Assembly: GCA_900542005.1 (NCBI GenBank)
Contig: UQLW01000002.1
Span: forward strand, 1-64,000
Direction: 5' to 3'
DNA from: an uncultured Eubacteriales bacterium
GTDB taxonomy: Bacteria; Bacillota; Clostridia; Christensenellales; UMGS416
Length of the DNA stretch: 64,000 nt
Both the position numbers and the translations under genes were made by a program. Under the pieces are notes generated by a model. The model was not told where the DNA came from and did not search any database. It saw nothing but the letters and a program-made list of their open reading frames with translations. Below, piece by piece: positions 60,008 to 64,000 of this stretch. Every line of letters starts with the position of its first letter. Position 1 is the stretch's first letter.

Positions 60008-61120
60008 ATGCCTCTAACCACACAGGAACAGGATCAGATTCAGCAGGTGGCATCCGCTTTTGGCCTTTCCAAGGCGCCCGATGGGATTTATCCTGTCGAG
60101 AACGGCCACATTAACCGCACATACCGGGTAACCGTTGACGGCAAGGCCTATATTGTGCAGCGCATCAACGGCTATGTATTTAACCGGCCGGCCGACATCA
60201 TGGAAAACATCGAGCATGTCACCGCCCATATCCGCAAAAAGCTTGAGGCTGAGGGGCGGGACCCCGAGCGCGGTACCCTTAACTATCTGCACGACAGCCA
60301 GGGGAACAACTATATCGTCGATGAAGCCGGCGATTATTGGCGCGTTTGCCCCTATATCGAGGGGACGCGCAGCTATGAGCAGGTGGAGAACCTGCATATG
60401 CTGGAAAGCGCAGGCTATGCCTTTGGCGAGTTCCAGCGGATGCTGTCCGATTACCCCATGGACCAGCTGCACGAAACCATTGTCGATTTTCATAATACCA
60501 AGAAACGGCTGGACGACTTTTTTGCCATGGTGAAAGCCGATCCTGTAGGGCGCGCCGGCGAGATCCAGGAAGATATCCGGTTCTTTACTGACCGGCGGGA
60601 AAGCGCAGCACGGTTTATGGCCATGCTGCAAAAGGGGGAGCTTCCCCTGCGCGTAACCCATAACGATACCAAATACAACAATATCCTGATCGACTCCCAG
60701 ACCTTTGAAGCCGTCTGCGTGATTGATCTGGATACGGTGATGCCGGGCCTGTCGGTCTACGATTTCGGCGACGCCATCCGCTTTGCCGCCAGCACGGCCC
60801 TGGAGGATGAGACCGACCTTGCCAAGGTATCCATCAACATGGATTATTTTGAGGCCTTCACCCGCGGCTTCATGGGGGCCTCCGGCGGCGCCTTTACGCC
60901 GGCGGAGATTGACAACATGGCCCAAGGCTGCATCAACATCACCATAGAGCTGGCCTCCCGCTTCCTGATGGATCATATTAACGGTGACAAGTATTTTGCC
61001 ATCCACCGGCCCAATCATAACCTGGAACGCGCCCGTAACCAGATGAAGCTGGTCGTAGAGATGGAAAAGCGGCTTGATGAAATGAACGCCATCGTACACA
61101 GGTACGCCCAGCAGTCCTGA
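60008..61120 (+). CDS. APH-fold sugar kinase, NahK-like
   Basis: 370 aa. Aminoglycoside-phosphotransferase fold: GHINRTYRVTVDGKAYIVQRIN (ATP lobe), RVTHNDTKYNNILID (catalytic D and N), VIDLDTVMPGLSVYDFGDAIR (metal D). Closely resembles N-acetylhexosamine 1-kinase (NahK) of the galacto-N-biose route, and so may phosphorylate GlcNAc or GalNAc at C1. The usual partner phosphorylase is not next to it. GCAGGTGA precedes the ATG. Single gene between terminators. Confidence 0.82.
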   Translation: MPLTTQEQDQIQQVASAFGLSKAPDGIYPVENGHINRTYRVTVDGKAYIVQRINGYVFNRPADIMENIEHVTAHIRKKLEAEGRDPERGTLNYLHDSQGNNYIVDEAGDYWRVCPYIEGTRSYEQVENLHMLESAGYAFGEFQRMLSDYPMDQLHETIVDFHNTKKRLDDFFAMVKADPVGRAGEIQEDIRFFTDRRESAARFMAMLQKGELPLRVTHNDTKYNNILIDSQTFEAVCVIDLDTVMPGLSVYDFGDAIRFAASTALEDETDLAKVSINMDYFEAFTRGFMGASGGAFTPAEIDNMAQGCINITIELASRFLMDHINGDKYFAIHRPNHNLERARNQMKLVVEMEKRLDEMNAIVHRYAQQS

Positions 61121-61137
61121 CGGATTCCCGCGTGTAC

Positions 61138-61167
61138 AAAAGGCCCGGAGCATGCTCCGGGCCTTTT
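61138..61167. terminator. Bidirectional terminator
   Basis: AAAAGGCCCGGAG, CATG loop, CTCCGGGCCTTTT: fully symmetric, between the plus gene ending at 61120 and the minus gene ending at 61214. Confidence 0.88.
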
Positions 61168-61213
61168 CCTTTCGTTTCTTTTTCCCTTTTCTATCCTGAG
61201 CCCTGCTACCTAC

Positions 61214-61666
61214 CTAGGCGGTCCGGTCCTCTTCCCGGCCCAGCAGCTTGAGGCTCTGCAGCACCGGCTGCGCGTCGCGCAGCGTGTCCCCGGCCAGCGC
61301 CTGCGCCTGGCGCATCAGCCCCTCCAGCATCTGCGTCTGTTCCCGGGCGCTCTGCTTGACCTGATCAATCTGCTCCCTGACCGCGCACATTTCCTGCTGC
61401 GCCTGTTCCCGGGCTGCCTCCAGCTCCTGCTGCGCCTGCTCCCGGGCCGCCTCGATGATGCGGTTGGCCTGGGCCTTAGCCTCAACCAGCGCGCCGGCAA
61501 TCTGCTTTTCCATGCTTTGGTAGCTCTCCAGCTGGTGCTTCAGCTGCAGGCATTCATCCCGAAGCTCCAGGAGCCTGTCCTGCTTTTCCCGCAGCGCATT
61601 TTCAAACTGCTCCCGCTGGTCGCGCAGCCGTTCGCGCTGACCCTTCCGCATGGCAAAAGGTTCCAT
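61214..61666 (-). CDS. Coiled-coil protein with 11-residue repeats
   Basis: 150 aa. Nearly all helix: LRDQREQFENALREKQDRLLELRDECLQL, then tandem EAAREQAQQEL / EAAREQAQQEM / CAVREQIDQV units of 11 residues, similar to DivIVA/ATP synthase-b-like coiled coils. No membrane segment. I do not recognise a family. Start 61666 with GGGAGG 8 nt upstream. Its -10 (TATAAT, 61700-61705) abuts the terminator of the MATE gene behind it. Confidence 0.7.
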   Translation of the reverse strand: MEPFAMRKGQRERLRDQREQFENALREKQDRLLELRDECLQLKHQLESYQSMEKQIAGALVEAKAQANRIIEAAREQAQQELEAAREQAQQEMCAVREQIDQVKQSAREQTQMLEGLMRQAQALAGDTLRDAQPVLQSLKLLGREEDRTA

Positions 61667-61699
61667 TGCCCGGCCTCCCTTCCCCGATTGCTTACCGCT

Positions 61700-61705
61700 A
61701 TTATA
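61700..61705 (-). promoter_or_regulatory. -10 box of the coiled-coil gene
   Basis: TATAAT on the minus strand. A weak -35 (ATGAAA) would fall inside the upstream terminator loop. Confidence 0.5.
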
Positions 61706-61706
61706 C

Positions 61707-61742
61707 AAAAAAAGGCAGGCCGTTTCATGTCGAACCGGCCTG
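61707..61742 (-). terminator. Terminator of the first MATE gene
   Basis: CAGGCCG (61716-61722) with CGGCCTG (61736-61742), then seven T on the minus strand. Confidence 0.8.
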
Positions 61743-61752
61743 TCGAAGGGTG

Positions 61753-63132
61753 TCAGATCTGGGGCTTTTCTAAATTCTGCGTGGGCGCGGCCGCTATGCC
61801 CTGCCGCTTTCGCACCGCCAGGTAGCTTACCACATGGCCAATGGCCGCCAGCGTCCAGGTGACCGGATAGCAGGCAAAGAGCACCGGTATGGTCGGATAC
61901 CAGGCGAAGGCGGTATACAGCCACACAATCCGCAGCAGGCACGCGCCCACCAGCGTAATCAGCATAGGCACGATCGAATAGCCCATGCCGCGCATCACAC
62001 CGGGCAATACGTTCATGATCCCGCAGGTAAAGTAGACCATCATCATAATATTAAGCTTCATCACGCCCAGGTCAAGCACCGCCGGGTCGGTCGAATAGAT
62101 GCTCAGAAGCGGGCGGGCGAACAGCATCGAGGCTCCGCCCAGAACGACCCAGGTTATCACGATAAAAACAAGGCATACCTTTACAATGGAGTCGATCCGC
62201 TTCTTTTCGCCCGCCCCCACGCACTGGCCGGTAAAGGTGATGGCCGCGTTATAGTAGGCGTTCATCGTGGTACCCACCATCCCCTCCAGGTTGCTGGCGG
62301 CCGAGCTGGCGGCCACCAGGGAGGAGCCAAAGGAGTTCACCGCCGACTGAATCAGCACGTTGGAGATGGAGAATAGCGTGCCCTGCATACCTGCCGGCAG
62401 GCCGATCCGCGTGAGCTTGATCAGCTTTTCCTTATCGATGGCGGTCTTTTTCCAGTAATACCGGATGCAGCCCTCGCTGCGCATGAGGCAGATCATCAGC
62501 ATCACCACCGACAGGTATTGGGAAATGACGGTCGCCCAGGCCACGCCGTCCACGCTCATCTTGCATACGACCACAAAGAACAGGTTCAAAATCACGTTGA
62601 CGATGCCGCTGATGATTAAATAGTACATCGGGTGCCTGGAATCGCCCACCGCCCGCAGCACGGCCGCGCCGAAGTTGTAGACCATATTGGCCGGCATACC
62701 CACAAAATAAATGCGCATGTAGAGCACGGCAAGATCCATAATATCCTCCGGCGTGCCCATCACATGCAGAAGCGGCCTGCACAGCGCAAACCCCAGCACA
62801 CCCACGGCGACGCCCCCGATCGCGCTGACTGCAATCGACGTATGGACAGAGCGGCTTACATCCGCCGGCTTGTTGGCGCCGTAATCCTGGGCCACAATGA
62901 CACTGGTGCCCACCGACAGGCCCATAAACAGGTTGACCAGCAGATTGATCAGCGCGCCGGTCGCGCCCACGGCTCCCAATGCCTCGCTGCCGTTAAAGCG
63001 CCCTACCACCACCATGTCCGCCGCGTTGAACAATAGCTGCAGCAGGTTCATCGCAATAATGGGCAGCGCAAAAACCCACATATTCTTCAGCAGCGGCCCA
63101 TGTACCATATCGATTTCTGTGTGTCGTTTCAT
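61753..63132 (-). CDS. MATE family efflux transporter, downstream copy
   Basis: 459 aa, about 12 helices. MVHGPLLKNMWVFALPIIAMNLLQLLFNAADMVVVGRFNGSEALGAVGAT is the MATE N-terminus; LTRIGLPAGMQGTLFSISNVLIQSAVNSFGS opens the second half. Same-strand paralogue follows upstream, so a duplication. Drug/cation export presumed. Start 63132 with AGGAAG upstream; GTG/ATG further up has none. Confidence 0.92.
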   Translation of the reverse strand: MKRHTEIDMVHGPLLKNMWVFALPIIAMNLLQLLFNAADMVVVGRFNGSEALGAVGATGALINLLVNLFMGLSVGTSVIVAQDYGANKPADVSRSVHTSIAVSAIGGVAVGVLGFALCRPLLHVMGTPEDIMDLAVLYMRIYFVGMPANMVYNFGAAVLRAVGDSRHPMYYLIISGIVNVILNLFFVVVCKMSVDGVAWATVISQYLSVVMLMICLMRSEGCIRYYWKKTAIDKEKLIKLTRIGLPAGMQGTLFSISNVLIQSAVNSFGSSLVAASSAASNLEGMVGTTMNAYYNAAITFTGQCVGAGEKKRIDSIVKVCLVFIVITWVVLGGASMLFARPLLSIYSTDPAVLDLGVMKLNIMMMVYFTCGIMNVLPGVMRGMGYSIVPMLITLVGACLLRIVWLYTAFAWYPTIPVLFACYPVTWTLAAIGHVVSYLAVRKRQGIAAAPTQNLEKPQI

Positions 63133-63263
63133 CTTGCTTCCTGCGTCCCTCCCAAAGCTGGTATGGTAAATATCATAGCACATTTTTTCTCTTTGGGGAC
63201 GTCAAAATCCGGGCAAATGTAAAATCGGCACAGCCTTATTTCTTTGAAACCCATGCTGCGGCC

Positions 63264-64000
63264 TCATGCCCTTTGCCGGTGCACCGCTATCCCCTTCCTT
63301 TTTTTGACCAGCATGTAGCTGGCAATATGGCCAATCGACGCCAGCGTCCAGGTGATGGGATAACAAATGTACAAGACCTCCATGGTCGGGAACCAGGCAA
63401 AAAAGGTATAAAGCCACACAATCCGCAACAGGCATCCGCCGATCAGCGTCACCAGCATCGGCGTCATCGAATAGCCCATCCCCCGCATCACGCCCGGCAG
63501 GACAATCATGACGCCGCCGCTGACGTAAAATACCATCATGATATTGAGCTTGATCACCCCCAGCCGGATCACCTCTGGATCGGCGGTATAGATACCAAGC
63601 AAGGGCTTGCCAAAGAGCATCATCGCCCCACCCAGTACAATCCAGGTGATGGTTGTAAAGGCCATGCACACCTTTACAATGGAGTCGATCCGCTTTTTCT
63701 CCCCGGCGCCCACGCACTGGCCGGTAAAGGTGATCGCCGCGCTGTAGTAGGCGTTCATCGTCGTTCCAATCAATCCCTCAAGATTGCTTTCGGCCGAGCT
63801 GGCGGCCACCATCGCGGAGCCAAAGGAGTTCACCGCCGACTGAACCAGCACATTGGAAATGGAAAAAAGCGTGCCCTGCATCCCCGCAGGCAGGCCGATC
63901 CGCACCAGAAGCCCCAGCTTTTCCCGGTCGATCGACGTCCTGCGCCAATGATACCGAATGCAGCCCTCGCTGCGCATCAGGCACAGCATGATAAGCGCCA
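63264..64000 (-). CDS. MATE family efflux transporter, upstream copy, 5' end outside window
   Basis: About 245 residues visible; the frame is open to the edge. It matches the C-terminal half of the copy downstream almost residue for residue (IGLPAGMQGTLFSISNVLVQSAVNSFGS, AITFTGQCVGAGEKKRIDSIVKVC, LPGVMRGMGYS). It ends ...VKKRKGIAVHRQRA. The true start lies beyond 64000. Confidence 0.9.
   Translation of the reverse strand, partial: ALIMLCLMRSEGCIRYHWRRTSIDREKLGLLVRIGLPAGMQGTLFSISNVLVQSAVNSFGSAMVAASSAESNLEGLIGTTMNAYYSAAITFTGQCVGAGEKKRIDSIVKVCMAFTTITWIVLGGAMMLFGKPLLGIYTADPEVIRLGVIKLNIMMVFYVSGGVMIVLPGVMRGMGYSMTPMLVTLIGGCLLRIVWLYTFFAWFPTMEVLYICYPITWTLASIGHIASYMLVKKRKGIAVHRQRA

Overview
This 64 kb stretch is a dense, GC-rich chromosomal segment of an anaerobic, endospore-forming member of the Firmicutes, most likely a Clostridia-class gut or sediment lineage. 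The evidence for spores is a gpr-spoIIP pair. The evidence for fermentative hydrogen metabolism is a complete trimeric [FeFe]-hydrogenase operon. Gram-positive-style regulation is seen throughout: a threonyl T-box, an FMN riboswitch, a CIRCE operator, strong AGGAGG ribosome sites and U-tailed hairpin terminators. No rRNA, tRNA, IS element or CRISPR array was found. Most genes are housekeeping, packed in short operons, mainly on the minus strand.

Layout. 1-14.5 kb: an edge-truncated zinc amidase; a C39-like/SLH lipoprotein; an ECF S-component plus P-loop kinase operon behind an attenuated leader; a LemA-TPM operon and a second TPM protein; a secreted beta-propeller protein coupled to a two-domain polyphosphate phosphotransferase; a GH2 beta-mannosidase-like enzyme; a ferritin-VIT fusion; and a MATE exporter preceded by a short peptide and an attenuator-like stem. 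14.8-26.6 kb: Mrp, an RsiV-like lipoprotein, a GNAT, MurI, SpoIIP, GPR, ribosomal protein S20, HolA, ComEC, a metallo-hydrolase, and an RCC1-repeat lipoprotein on a lower-GC patch.

26.7-46.4 kb: PepF with a stress protein and a membrane protein; a hydrolase-MurF-Ddl-Icd operon; a BFD-type Fe-S protein beside a DUF1989 protein; RibU (FMN riboswitch) followed by TsaE-TsaB-RimI; two tandem XRE regulators divergent from an unknown gene; an amidohydrolase, galactokinase and T-box-controlled ThrS; an oxidoreductase and a divergent aldo/keto reductase. 46.5-64 kb: a pyridoxal kinase with a palindromic operator; the HydABC-type hydrogenase and an upstream signalling-like set (two DRTGG proteins, two GHKL ATPases, a PHP protein and a catalytically odd hydrogenase homologue); a SPOR protein; DUF6062; groESL with CIRCE; a NahK-like sugar kinase; a coiled-coil protein; and two tandem MATE exporters, the second cut by the window edge.

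The most novel-looking signals are RNA leaders: those of the MATE gene at 14.5 kb, the ECF/kinase operon at 4.2 kb and the amidase at 0.6 kb. The regulatory cassette around the hydrogenase is next. Functional names rest on recognised motifs in the translated sequences; no database search was run.
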